From: Sphingomonas_Q fennica_A
Lineage (GTDB): Bacteria > Pseudomonadota > Alphaproteobacteria > Sphingomonadales > Sphingomonadaceae
NCBI GenBank assembly: GCA_036946415.1
Contig: JAQIJD010000007.1
Span: forward strand, 1-64,000
Length of the DNA: 64,000 bases
Reading direction: 5' to 3'
Position 1 is the stretch's first letter, and every line of letters begins with the position of its first letter. A program made the translations under genes and the position numbers. Of the stretch, positions 24,594 through 34,091 are shown one piece after another. The notes under the pieces are model-generated. The model was not told the origin of the DNA. It ran no database searches and was given only the letters and a program-made list of their open reading frames with translations.

Positions 24594-25964
24594 ATGTCCG
24601 CACCCGTCACCCGCTTCGCCCCCTCGCCCACCGGCCGGCTCCACGTCGGCAACATCCGCCTCGCGCTCCACAACTGGCTGCTGGCGGCGCAAGGGCACGG
24701 CCGCTTCCTGCTGCGGCTGGACGATACCGATGCCGAACGTTCGACGCAGGCGTTCGCCGACGCGATCGTCGCCGATCTCGGCTGGCTGGGGCTGGAGCCG
24801 GAGGCGATCGTCCGCCAGTCGGATCGTTCCGCTTATTACGATGCCGCCTTCGCCCGCCTCGTAGCGGAGGGCCGCGTCTACCCCTGCTACGAGACCCCGC
24901 AGGAACTGGACATCCGCCGCAAGATCGCCGCGGGCCGCGGCCTGCCGCCGATCTACGATCGCGCCGCCCTCCGCCTGACCGAGGCCGAGCGCGCCGAAAA
25001 GGACGCCGCCGGCATCGCCCCCCACTGGCGCTTCCGCCTCGCCCCCGATCCGATCGCGTGGGACGATGCGATCCGGGGGCCGCAGCGCTTCGATCCCGCC
25101 AACCTTTCCGATCCGGTGGTGCGGCGGGCCGACGGGACGTGGCTCTATCTGCTGCCGAGCGTGATCGACGATGCGGCGATGGGCATCACCCATGTGCTGC
25201 GCGGCGAGGATCACGTCTCCAACACCGCGCTCCAGATCCAGATGTTCGAGGCGCTCGGCGCGCCGCTCCCCGTCTTCGCGCACGAGGCGCTGCTGGTGGG
25301 GCGCGAGGGCAAATTGTCCAAGCGGCTGGGGGCGATGGGGGCGGACGCGTTCCGCGAGATGGGGGTCGAGCCGCTGGCGCTGAAGGCGCTGCTCGCGCGG
25401 CTCGGCACCAGCGATCCGGTCGAGGCGGTGGCGGACGTGGCGGCGCTGGTCGAAGGCTTCGACCTCGCCCGCTTCGGCCGCGCGCCGGCCCGCTTCGATC
25501 AGGAGGAGCTGCTGGCGCTGAACGCGCGCACCATCCACCTGATGGACTATGACGCGGTCCGGCAGCGCCTGCCGGTCGGCATGGGGGCGGAGGCGTGGAA
25601 CGCCATCCGCGGCAACCTCGGCAAGGTGGAGGAGGCGCATGCCTGGTGGCACATCCTCGAAGGCCCGCTGCCGGCGCCCGACCTGCTCCCCGAGGACCGC
25701 GCCTACCTCGCCACCGCCGCCGCCACCCTCGCCACCCTGCCGTGGGATGCCGGCGTGTGGCGCGCCCTCACCACCGCGCTCAAGGCGGAGACGGGCCGCA
25801 CCGGCAAGGCGCTGTTCCTGCCCCTCCGCCTCGCCCTCACCGGCCTCGCCCACGGCCCCGACATGGCCGCCCTCCTCCCCCTGATCGCCCGCGACGCCGC
25901 GCTGGCACGGCTGGAGGCGGCGGCCCGGCCCTCCGACGCTCCGTTCGTCCAGAGTAGCCATTGA
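24594..25964 (+). CDS. gltX: Glutamyl-tRNA synthetase (class I)
   Basis: 456 aa. Catalytic HIGH-type motif in APSPTGRLHVGNIRLAL and KMSKS-type motif in GKLSKRLGAMG; the DDTD segment and the C-terminal anticodon-binding helical domain are present. Alphaproteobacteria often have two GluRS copies with split specificity (tRNA-Glu, and tRNA-Gln via the amidotransferase route); which one this is cannot be told here. The last eight codons and stop lie inside a family A palindromic repeat starting at 25941, so the SDAPFVQSSH tail is probably repeat-derived. Confidence 0.92.
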   Translation: MSAPVTRFAPSPTGRLHVGNIRLALHNWLLAAQGHGRFLLRLDDTDAERSTQAFADAIVADLGWLGLEPEAIVRQSDRSAYYDAAFARLVAEGRVYPCYETPQELDIRRKIAAGRGLPPIYDRAALRLTEAERAEKDAAGIAPHWRFRLAPDPIAWDDAIRGPQRFDPANLSDPVVRRADGTWLYLLPSVIDDAAMGITHVLRGEDHVSNTALQIQMFEALGAPLPVFAHEALLVGREGKLSKRLGAMGADAFREMGVEPLALKALLARLGTSDPVEAVADVAALVEGFDLARFGRAPARFDQEELLALNARTIHLMDYDAVRQRLPVGMGAEAWNAIRGNLGKVEEAHAWWHILEGPLPAPDLLPEDRAYLATAAATLATLPWDAGVWRALTTALKAETGRTGKALFLPLRLALTGLAHGPDMAALLPLIARDAALARLEAAARPSDAPFVQSSH

Positions 25965-26054
25965 GCCTGCCGAAATGGCGTATCGAAGGACCGTGGCGAG
26001 ACGCTGCTTCGATACGCGCCTTCGCCAGGCTCAGTCGCTACTCAGCACGAACGG
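25941..26054. repeat. Intergenic palindromic repeat, family A, overlapping the gltX 3' end
   Basis: Begins CCGTTCGTCCAGAGTAGCC and ends GCTACTCAGCACGAACGG, with internal GTATCGAAGG and CTTCGATACGC. The first 24 bp are translated as the end of gltX. CTGATACCG follows just after the element, as it does after the copy at 61643. Confidence 0.8.
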
Positions 26055-26087
26055 TAAGGTCTGATACCGGGAAGTAGGTATACCCCC

Positions 26088-26165
26088 CCGTTCGGCCCGA
26101 GCGCAGTCGAGGGCCACGCGAAACAGCAGTCACGCATGTGCCTCGACTTCGGTTGGCACGAACGG
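26088..26165. repeat. Second short palindromic repeat downstream of gltX
   Basis: Starts CCGTTCGGCCCGAGCGCAG and ends GGTTGGCACGAACGG, with inner TCGAGG...CCTCGA arms. It is a divergent relative of family A. The remaining bases to 26283 hold no recognisable gene; no FMN riboswitch-like structure was recognised before the riboflavin operon. Confidence 0.7.
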
Positions 26166-26283
26166 AGGGGGCGTCGGGTACAAGACCGGACGCATACTCT
26201 CGCCCGGCGAGCCACGGGTATCGCAGCTATCGGAAACCCCCCGCCTCTGGCGCCCCCGCCGCCCCGGTCCTATCTTGGCGGCC

Positions 26284-26604
26284 ATGGCGCTTCCCCCCCT
26301 CCATCGCCCCAAGACGCTCGTCGCCGATCTGCGCGGTTTCCTGGGCGGAGAGCATCGCCACAAGCTGCTGGTCGGCGCGCTCGCCATCTGCATGCCGGCG
26401 ATCATCGTCTACGGCTTCATCCGCGACGGGCGGACCAACATCCTGCCCGGCCGCTCGATCATCTACGTCCAGAACTGGCGCGCCGATCGCACCGACGCGG
26501 AGATCATCGCCCAGCAGAAGATCGACCAGAAGGCGCGCGACGCGGCGGCGGCGGAGAAGCGCGCCTCCTACCAGCGGCTGGCCAAGCGGCTCGGCATCGA
26601 GTGA
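26284..26604 (+). CDS. Small single-pass membrane protein preceding ribD
   Basis: 106 aa. One transmembrane helix (LLVGALAICMPAIIVYGFI, about residues 27-46) precedes a periplasmic or cytosolic segment (NILPGRSIIYVQNWRADRT) and a charged C-terminal helix (QQKIDQKARDAAAAEKRASYQ). The stop overlaps the ribD GTG, so it is co-translated with the riboflavin genes, but no role in that pathway is known. Confidence 0.75.
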   Translation: MALPPLHRPKTLVADLRGFLGGEHRHKLLVGALAICMPAIIVYGFIRDGRTNILPGRSIIYVQNWRADRTDAEIIAQQKIDQKARDAAAAEKRASYQRLAKRLGIE

Positions 26605-27587
26605 GCGACGACGCCCGCTGGATGGCGGCGGCGGCGGCGCTGGGGCAGCGCGGGCGGGGGCGGACCGCGCCCAATCCCCCGGTCGGCTGCGTCATCGTCA
26701 GCGCGGGCCGCGTCGTCGGCCGCGGCTGGACGCAGCCCGGCGGCCGCCCCCATGCCGAGGCGATGGCGCTGGCACAGGCCGGCCCCGCCGCGCGCGGCGC
26801 CACCGCTTATGTCACGCTCGAACCCTGCGCCCACGTCTCGCCGCGCGGCCCGGCCTGTGCCGACCTGCTGATCGCGGCCGGCGTCGCCCGCGTCGTCGCC
26901 GCCCTCCGCGATCCCGATCCGCGCACCGACGGGCGGGGCCTCGCCCGCCTCGCCGCCGCCGGCATCGCGGCGGCGAGCGGCCCCGGCGCGGCGGAGGCGG
27001 CGCGGACGATGGCGGGCTTCCTCACCCGCCGCCGCCTCGGCCGCCCCCACGTCACGCTGAAGCTCGGCCGCTCGCTCGACGGCCGCATCGCGCTGGCCGA
27101 CGGCACCAGCCGCTGGATCACCGGCCCGGAGGCGCGCGCCCACGCCCATCTCGAACGCAGCCGGCACGAGGCGATCCTCGTCGGCCGCGCCACGCTGGAG
27201 GCCGACGACCCCCGCCTCGACGTCCGCCTCCCCGGCCTCGCCGCGCGCAGCCCGCGCCGGCTGGTCCTGTCCGCACAGGCCATCGACCGCCCCGGCTGGC
27301 GACGCCTCGCCGCCCCCGCCGACATCGCCACCCTCGATGGCGTCGATCACCTGATGGTCGAAGGCGGGGCCGGCGCCGCCGCCGCCTTCCTCGCCGCCGA
27401 TCTGGTCGATCGCCTGCTCCTCTACCGCGCCCCCATCCTGATCGGCGCCGGCCGCCCCGCGATCGGCGACATCGGCCTGGCCGATCTGGCCGCCGCCCAC
27501 GGCCGCTGGCGCCTGGCGGACGCGCGGACGCTTGGCAGCGACGCCTGCGAGGTCTACGAGCGCGGGCCATGTTCACCGGCATCATAA
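26601..27587 (+). CDS. ribD: Bifunctional diaminohydroxyphosphoribosylaminopyrimidine deaminase / reductase
   Basis: 328 aa. The N-terminal deaminase domain (about 1-140) has the zinc site PHAEAMAL (H-A-E) and EPCAHVSPRGPAC (P-C-x-H...C). The C-terminal reductase domain (about 150-328) contains HVTLKLGRSLDGRIALADGTSRWITG and HLMVEGGAGAAAAFL. It performs the two steps after GTP cyclohydrolase II in riboflavin synthesis. The GTG start overlaps the upstream stop; its 3' end overlaps ribE by 19 bp. Confidence 0.95.
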   Translation: MSDDARWMAAAAALGQRGRGRTAPNPPVGCVIVSAGRVVGRGWTQPGGRPHAEAMALAQAGPAARGATAYVTLEPCAHVSPRGPACADLLIAAGVARVVAALRDPDPRTDGRGLARLAAAGIAAASGPGAAEAARTMAGFLTRRRLGRPHVTLKLGRSLDGRIALADGTSRWITGPEARAHAHLERSRHEAILVGRATLEADDPRLDVRLPGLAARSPRRLVLSAQAIDRPGWRRLAAPADIATLDGVDHLMVEGGAGAAAAFLAADLVDRLLLYRAPILIGAGRPAIGDIGLADLAAAHGRWRLADARTLGSDACEVYERGPCSPAS

Positions 27588-28192
27588 CCGACATCGGCCG
27601 CATCGCCCGCGTCGAGGTGCGCGGCGACACGCGGCTCGTGATCGAGACGGCCTATGATATGGCGACGGTCGATCTCGGCGCCTCGATCGCCTGTTCGGGC
27701 GCCTGCCTGACGGTGGTCGACAAGTCCGCCCCCGGCGTGGCCGGCTGGTTCGCGGTCGACGTCTCCGCCGAAAGCATCGCCCGCACCGCCCCCGACCGCT
27801 GGCAGGCGGGCGCCGCGCTCAACCTCGAACGCGCGCTCAAGGTGGGGGACGAGCTGGGCGGCCATATCGTCACCGGCCATGTCGACGGCGTCGGCCGCAT
27901 CGTCGGCACCGCCGCGGAAGGCGGATCGACGCGCATCGCCATCGCCGCGCCCGCTTCGCTCGCCCCCTATCTGGCGGCCAAGGGCTCGATCACCGTCGAT
28001 GGCGTGTCGCTGACGGTCAACGGCGTCGAGGACGTCGCCGGCGAATGCCGCTTCCACGTCAACATCATCCCACACACCGCGGCGCTGACCACGCTCGGCA
28101 CCCTCGCCGCGGGCGATCCCGTCAACCTCGAGATCGACGTCCTCGCCCGCTATCTCGGCCGGATGGAGCAGCTCCGCCATGTCGCAGCCTGA
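27569..28192 (+). CDS. ribE: Riboflavin synthase, alpha subunit
   Basis: 207 aa with two lumazine-binding repeats. The N-terminus MFTGIITDIGRI is diagnostic. First-repeat motifs are SIACSGACLTVV and LGGHIVTGHVDGVG; second-repeat motifs are SITVDGVSLTVNGV and VNIIPHTAALTTLG. It dismutates two 6,7-dimethyl-8-ribityllumazine molecules. It overlaps both neighbours, so the operon is translationally coupled. Confidence 0.96.
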   Translation: MFTGIITDIGRIARVEVRGDTRLVIETAYDMATVDLGASIACSGACLTVVDKSAPGVAGWFAVDVSAESIARTAPDRWQAGAALNLERALKVGDELGGHIVTGHVDGVGRIVGTAAEGGSTRIAIAAPASLAPYLAAKGSITVDGVSLTVNGVEDVAGECRFHVNIIPHTAALTTLGTLAAGDPVNLEIDVLARYLGRMEQLRHVAA

Positions 28193-29345
28193 TCGTTTCC
28201 CCCCCGTCTCGCGCATCCGCCACGCCTTCCTCTCCTCGCCGGAGGAGATCATCGACGAGGCGCGCAACGGCCGCATGTATATCCTCGTCGACGACGAGGA
28301 TCGCGAGAATGAGGGCGATCTCATCATCCCCGCACAGATGGCGACGCCCGATGCGATCAACTTCATGGCCAAGCATGGCCGCGGCCTGATCTGCCTCGCC
28401 CTCGCCAAGGACCGGGTCGATCAGCTCGGCCTCGATCTGATGAGCCGCAACAACGGCACCCGCCACGAAACCGCCTTCACCGTCTCGATCGAGGCGCGCG
28501 AGGGGGTGACGACCGGCATTTCGGCCGCCGATCGCGCCCGCACCGTCGCCGTCGCGATCGATGCCGGCAAGGGGCCGGAGCATATCGTCACGCCCGGCCA
28601 CGTCTTCCCGCTCGTCGCCAAGAACGGCGGCGTCCTCGTCCGCGCCGGCCATACCGAGGCGGCGGTGGACGTGTCGCGCCTCGCCGGCCTCAATCCCTCG
28701 GGCGTGATCTGCGAGGTGATGCGCGACGACGGGCAGATGGCGCGGCTGGACGATCTCGTCGCCTTCGCCCAGCTCCACAACCTCAAGATCGGCACGATCC
28801 GCGATCTGATCGCCTATCGCCGCCGCCACGACCATCTCGTCGAGAAGAAGGCCGAGCTGCGCTTCACCAGCCGCTGGGGCGGCGAGTGGACGGCGATGAC
28901 CTTCTACAACAAGGCGACCGGGGACGAGCAACTCGCCCTCGTCAAGGGCCGCATCGATCCCGCCAAGCCCACGCTCGTGCGGATGCACCAGATGTCCACC
29001 TTCGTCGACGTGTTCGGCGAGGTCCACGGCCGCGCCGGCATGCTGTCCGGCGCGATGGAGGCGATCGGCGCGGAGGGCGCGGGCGTCATCGTCGTCCTCA
29101 ACCGCCCCCGCCGCGACGCGATGACCCGCGTCATCCAGGCGCGCATCGCCGGCCGCGGCTACGATTCGCCCGACATGGAGGAATTGCGCGACTATGGCGT
29201 CGGCGCCCAGATCCTCGCCGAACTGGGCGTGCAGGACATGGTGCTGCTGACCAACACCCACCACACTTTGATCGGCCTCGAAGGCTATGGCCTGTCGATC
29301 GTCGGCGAACGGCCGATCCCCGGCACCGGCGGGGACGAAGGCTGA
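28179..29345 (+). CDS. ribB: 3,4-dihydroxy-2-butanone 4-phosphate synthase with degenerate GTP cyclohydrolase II domain
   Basis: 388 aa. The N-terminal RibB domain (about 1-215) is intact: DDEDRENEGDLI acidic loop, RHETAFTVSIEAREGVTTGISAADRA, TPGHVFPL and GHTEAAVDVSRLAGL. The C-terminal half aligns with RibA, but the three zinc cysteines of GTP cyclohydrolase II are missing: around DVFG (277-280) the equivalent positions are S273, G284 and A286. It should therefore make dihydroxybutanone phosphate but not open GTP, and a separate RibA is expected elsewhere. Such RibBX-type proteins are known in other Proteobacteria. Confidence 0.92.
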   Translation: MSQPDRFPPVSRIRHAFLSSPEEIIDEARNGRMYILVDDEDRENEGDLIIPAQMATPDAINFMAKHGRGLICLALAKDRVDQLGLDLMSRNNGTRHETAFTVSIEAREGVTTGISAADRARTVAVAIDAGKGPEHIVTPGHVFPLVAKNGGVLVRAGHTEAAVDVSRLAGLNPSGVICEVMRDDGQMARLDDLVAFAQLHNLKIGTIRDLIAYRRRHDHLVEKKAELRFTSRWGGEWTAMTFYNKATGDEQLALVKGRIDPAKPTLVRMHQMSTFVDVFGEVHGRAGMLSGAMEAIGAEGAGVIVVLNRPRRDAMTRVIQARIAGRGYDSPDMEELRDYGVGAQILAELGVQDMVLLTNTHHTLIGLEGYGLSIVGERPIPGTGGDEG

Positions 29346-29764
29346 TGGCGCGCGTCCTGATCGTCGAGGCGCGCTTCTACGGGCATCTCAACGACCTGCT
29401 GATCGAAGGCGCGCGCGCCGCGATCGAGGAGGCGGGCCACACGCACGAGACGATCGCCGTCCCCGGCGCGCTGGAGATTCCCGGCGCGGTGGCGCTGGCG
29501 GCGGAGACGGGGCGCTACGACGCCTTCGTGGCGCTCGGCATCGTCATCCGCGGCGAGACCTATCATTTCGAGGTGGTGTCGAACGAAAGCGCGCGCGGCC
29601 TGATGGCGCTGACCATGGACGGCATTCCGATCGGCAACGGCATCCTGACGGTCGAGAACGAAGCGCAGGCCCTCGCCCGCGTCCGCCGCGACGAGAAGGA
29701 CAAGGGCGGCGAAGCGGCAAAGGCCGCGCTCGCCATGCTGGCGCTGAAGGGGCGGTTCGGCTGA
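29345..29764 (+). CDS. ribH: 6,7-dimethyl-8-ribityllumazine synthase
   Basis: 139 aa. Condenses the RibD-pathway pyrimidine with dihydroxybutanone phosphate. Typical segments: IVEARFYGHLNDLLIEGA, the substrate site VPGALEIPGAVALA, and ALGIVIRGETYHFEVVSNESARGL with the catalytic His (H in YHFE). The ATG overlaps the previous stop (TGATG). Confidence 0.96.
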   Translation: MARVLIVEARFYGHLNDLLIEGARAAIEEAGHTHETIAVPGALEIPGAVALAAETGRYDAFVALGIVIRGETYHFEVVSNESARGLMALTMDGIPIGNGILTVENEAQALARVRRDEKDKGGEAAKAALAMLALKGRFG

Positions 29765-30975
29765 GCCCGTCGCGGCGCGATCTGCTGCGCGGCGGGGCGG
29801 CCGCGACGGCGGCGCTGCCCCTCGCCGGAGCGGCATCCCCGCCGCGCGACCTGTTCATGCTCGAACCGGGCCTCCGCTATTTCAACGCCGCCAACATCGG
29901 CCCCGCCTTCCGCGGCGCGGTCGAGGCGCAGGCGCGCGAGACGGCGGCGTTCCAGGCCGATCCCTCGCGCGAGCGGCGCGAACGCTACGTCACGCAATCG
30001 GCCGCGCTGCGCGCCCGCCTCGCCCGGCGGCTGAACGCCGCGCCGGAGGAGATCGCGCTCGTCCGCAACGCCAGCGAGGGCAACAGCGTCGCCGTGCTGG
30101 GGCTGGACCTGAAGCCCGGCGACGAGGTGATCGTCACCGATCACAACCACCAGTCGACGCTCGACAGCTGGCATCTGCGCGCCCGGCGGCAGGGCCTCGT
30201 CGTCCGCACCGTCGCCACGCCGTTCGCTGCCGCCGATCCCGCCGCGGTCGTCGCCGCCTTCGCCGCCGCCGTAACGCCCCGCACCCGCGCGATCTTCCTG
30301 TCGCACATGACCAACGTGACCGGCCTCGTCCTGCCCGTCGCCGACATCGCCCGGCTGGCGAGGGCGCACGGCGCATGGCTCCACGTCGATGCCGCGCAGA
30401 CCTTCGGCTGGCTGCCGACCGACCTCGCGGCGATCGGCTGCGATTCCTGGGCGGCGAGCACGCACAAATGGCTGCTCGGCCCGCTCGAAGGCGGCGTGCT
30501 CTATGTCCGCCGCGACCGGCAGGACCGGCTGTCGCCGCTGATGCTGAGCCACGGCTATTGGATCGGATCGCCGGCGGAGATGGAAACCGCCCAGCGCTAC
30601 GAGATCCTCGGCCAGCGCGACGACCCCAAGCTCGCCGCGCTCGCGGCCACGCTCGACGCCCATGACGCGCTCGGCGAGGCGGTGGTGGAGCGCATGGTCC
30701 GCGCCCGCGCCGCCGCGCTGCGTGCCGCGCTCGCCCGCGTGCCCGGCGCCCGCCTCGTCGGCAGCGCCCACCCCGCGCTGGCCGGCCCGGTCGTCACCGC
30801 CGCCTTCGCCGGGCAGGACGTTCCCGCCCTCCGCCGCCGCCTCTGGCGACAGGCCCGCATCGCCACCGCCGAGGCGAAGGCCGGGGGCGATGCGCTCGTC
30901 CGCTTCTCGCCGCACCTCTACAACAGCGAGGCGGACATCGCGGCAGTCACGCGGGCATTGGACGACACGGCCTGA
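29761..30975 (+). CDS. Tat-exported aminotransferase class V-fold PLP protein, probable CTG start
   Basis: About 404 aa. The N-terminus reads LSPSRRDLLRGGAAATAALPLAGAA in pieces, a twin-arginine (SRRDLL) signal. The PLP domain follows, with RNASEGNSVAVL, TDHNHQSTLDSW, LHVDAAQTFGWLP (PLP Asp) and the Schiff-base lysine in WAASTHKWLLGPLEGG, as in isopenicillin N epimerase/NifS-like proteins. No ATG, GTG or TTG lies in frame between the ribH 3' end and this signal; a CTG at 29761-29763 overlaps the ribH stop (CTGA) and has AAGGGG upstream. Substrate unknown. Confidence 0.78.
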   Translation: MSPSRRDLLRGGAAATAALPLAGAASPPRDLFMLEPGLRYFNAANIGPAFRGAVEAQARETAAFQADPSRERRERYVTQSAALRARLARRLNAAPEEIALVRNASEGNSVAVLGLDLKPGDEVIVTDHNHQSTLDSWHLRARRQGLVVRTVATPFAAADPAAVVAAFAAAVTPRTRAIFLSHMTNVTGLVLPVADIARLARAHGAWLHVDAAQTFGWLPTDLAAIGCDSWAASTHKWLLGPLEGGVLYVRRDRQDRLSPLMLSHGYWIGSPAEMETAQRYEILGQRDDPKLAALAATLDAHDALGEAVVERMVRARAAALRAALARVPGARLVGSAHPALAGPVVTAAFAGQDVPALRRRLWRQARIATAEAKAGGDALVRFSPHLYNSEADIAAVTRALDDTA

Positions 30976-30976
30976 C

Positions 30977-31699
30977 TCAGGCGGCGGACCGGGCCGCCGG
31001 CGGCGCGGCGAGGGCGGCCTTCAAGACGTAGAGCGCGTCCAGCACGCGCCGCGTGAGCCCGCGCTGGTCGGCGGGCTGGACGCGCAGATTGAACCCCGCG
31101 CCGGTGATCGCGGCATCGATCCACGCGCCGAAATCGGTGGCCGCGGACGGCCCGTCTGCGGCATTGCCGGCCAGATGCATCGACATTTCGAGGTGGAGGC
31201 GGGTCGTGAAGTCCATGCCGTCGGTCGCCTTCGCCCATGCGTCCTTCACCGCCTGCGGCGCGTCCCCCGGCGGGAAGACGATCGTGGCGGCCTTGCCGAT
31301 CATCGTCCGCCCGTCCCCGTCGAGATCGCGCGCCATCGTGCGCGGCAGGAGCAGGTTCAGCGCCCCTTCGGCATCCAGCGTCGCCGGATCGACCGGATCG
31401 CCAAGCGAATGGATCTGCCGCAACGCCTGCAATTCGTCGCTCCCCAGCGTCCGCAGGAAGGCGACCGGATCGGCGAAGCCGCCGGCCTGCGCCTTCCCCA
31501 CGATCGCGAGATAGGTCGGCCGGGCAGCCTCCACCTGCGCCATATAGTCGACACCGGCGCCGTCCCGCCGTCGCTGGCTCGACCAATCGTCGAAGCGCGC
31601 CGTGATCGTCGCGATATCGAAACCGACCGCGCCGGCCGGCCGCGCCGGATTCGCCCGCATCGGTGCCGGCCCCGGACCATTGCCTACCCCCGTCAGCAT
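30977..31699 (-). CDS. Hypothetical protein with an EF-hand-like loop
   Basis: 240 aa from the ATG at 31699, preceded by GGAGA. The start is Pro/Gly-rich; the rest is mostly helical. A DLDGDG segment (about residues 126-131) resembles a calcium-binding loop, but only one is seen. No signal peptide is evident. It is convergent with the aminotransferase-like gene, the two stops nearly touching. No family recognised. Confidence 0.65.
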   Translation of the reverse strand: MLTGVGNGPGPAPMRANPARPAGAVGFDIATITARFDDWSSQRRRDGAGVDYMAQVEAARPTYLAIVGKAQAGGFADPVAFLRTLGSDELQALRQIHSLGDPVDPATLDAEGALNLLLPRTMARDLDGDGRTMIGKAATIVFPPGDAPQAVKDAWAKATDGMDFTTRLHLEMSMHLAGNAADGPSAATDFGAWIDAAITGAGFNLRVQPADQRGLTRRVLDALYVLKAALAAPPAARSAA

Positions 31700-31794
31700 A
31701 TCGTCTCCTTCCGTCCGGAACCGTACCTGATCGGGGTTAATGTTGCGTTGACGAAATGGAGGCGCCGCCCCCCGCCGTGAGCGGGGCAGGGGGA

Positions 31795-31889
31795 TTGACA
31801 TAGGAGAACAAATAGAATACACGCCCGCCGTTCGCCTCGCCCTGGGCCAGGGCAGGCGGACACAGCAGCCGGCGGGTCCGCCCGCCGGC
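31795..31889 (+). other. Gene-free region with promoter-like hexamer and perfect hairpin
   Basis: The 512 bp between the EF-hand-like gene and the leuA leader hold no convincing gene. A consensus TTGACA (31795-31800) lies in an unusually AT-rich patch, though no good -10 follows at 17 bp. Further on, GCCGGCGGG-TCCG-CCCGCCGGC (31868-31889) is a perfect 9-bp hairpin. GAAC-N7-ATAC at 31806-31820 is a degenerate match to the alphaproteobacterial LexA box. A small RNA is possible but unproven. Confidence 0.3.
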
Positions 31890-32211
31890 ACGACCGGCGC
31901 GGAGCCGTCCGGGGTCGCTCCCCAGAAGCTTCGCCAGGATCGGATCGTGCGCATGATGCCGGCCACCGGGTTTCGGCCCAGGGCATCGCCGCTGACGTTC
32001 CCTCCCCGCCGCGGGCCGGCAGCCCGCACCTCATCGGCCGCACTCCGGTGCCGCCAACCCCTCGAGGCAGGGCCATTGCCGCCCTGCCCGTCCCGCCCGG
32101 ACGCCCGTGGCAGGACGCGCCGGTCGAAACGCTGCCTTGCGTTCGCGCCCCCGCGCCCCCCGAAATCCTACAGGCTTGGCTTTTGGCGCCGGATCGGCTA
32201 AGCCGGTGGCC

Positions 32212-32256
32212 ATGCAGCCCCGTTCGGCCCTCCCGCTTCGACTTACGCGCCCTTAG
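32212..32256 (+). CDS. Putative leucine-rich leader peptide of leuA
   Basis: A 14-codon reading frame, MQPRSALPLRLTRP, has three leucines in five residues encoded CTC, CTT, CTT. CTT should be rare in this GC-rich genome. Its TAG stop lies inside the left arm of the stem-loop at 32250-32309. This is the layout of ribosome-mediated attenuation, as in leu operon leaders. No strong ribosome site is visible. Confidence 0.55.
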   Translation: MQPRSALPLRLTRP

Positions 32257-32309
32257 GCGCGCGCTGCTGCTATGGGGCTGCCGCCCCTTGTCTCCACGGC
32301 GCCTAAGGG
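32250..32309 (+). promoter_or_regulatory. Stem-loop in the leuA leader, probable attenuator
   Basis: CCCTTAGGCGC (32250-32260) and GCGCCTAAGGG (32299-32309) form a perfect 11-bp stem. A nested GGGGC-TGCC-GCCCC hairpin lies in the loop. No T-tract follows, so termination may need Rho or the structure may act on translation. A ribosome on the leader peptide would occupy the left arm. Confidence 0.55.
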
Positions 32310-32357
32310 ATCGTTCCGCACCCCCCAGGCATTTCCCCGATCAGAGGGATCATAACC

Positions 32358-33899
<1,542 letters not shown>

Positions 33900-33905
33900 G
33901 GAACC

Positions 33906-33935
33906 GCGCGGCCGGCAGCGAAGCGCCGGCCGCGC
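33906..33935 (+). terminator. leuA terminator hairpin
   Basis: GCGCGGCCGGC (33906-33916) and GCCGGCCGCGC (33925-33935) form a perfect 11-bp stem seven bases after the leuA stop, followed by TCTGTTCC. Confidence 0.65.
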
Positions 33936-34038
33936 AGCCGTCTGTTCCTATCCGAGGGGTGGCCGCCCGACCGGCCCCCTTGGGCGTCTCTGCGCGGAAC
34001 CTTCTCCCGTCCGATCCCGCCGTAACCCGGCGCCCATG

Positions 34039-34071
34039 AAAAAGGGGCGGGCGCATCGCTGCACCCGCCCC
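34039..34071 (-). terminator. Rho-independent terminator of the first TonB-dependent receptor
   Basis: On the minus strand an 8-bp stem, GGGGCGGG / CCCGCCCC, is followed by TTTTT, about 20 bp after the receptor's stop. The T-tract makes this a strong call. The design is nearly the same as at 37760-37794. Confidence 0.85.
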
Positions 34072-34091
34072 GCCAGATCGTCACCGACCGA

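Noticed and set aside
26054..26283. Possible FMN riboswitch before the riboflavin operon
   Set aside because: No RFN-element-like conserved blocks were recognised. The region is mostly palindromic repeats, and the first gene is a small membrane protein, not ribD.
31795..31820. LexA-box-like sequence suggesting an SOS gene
   Set aside because: Only one half-site is intact (GAAC-N7-ATAC) and no SOS gene follows on either strand. Kept only as a remark on the gene-free region.
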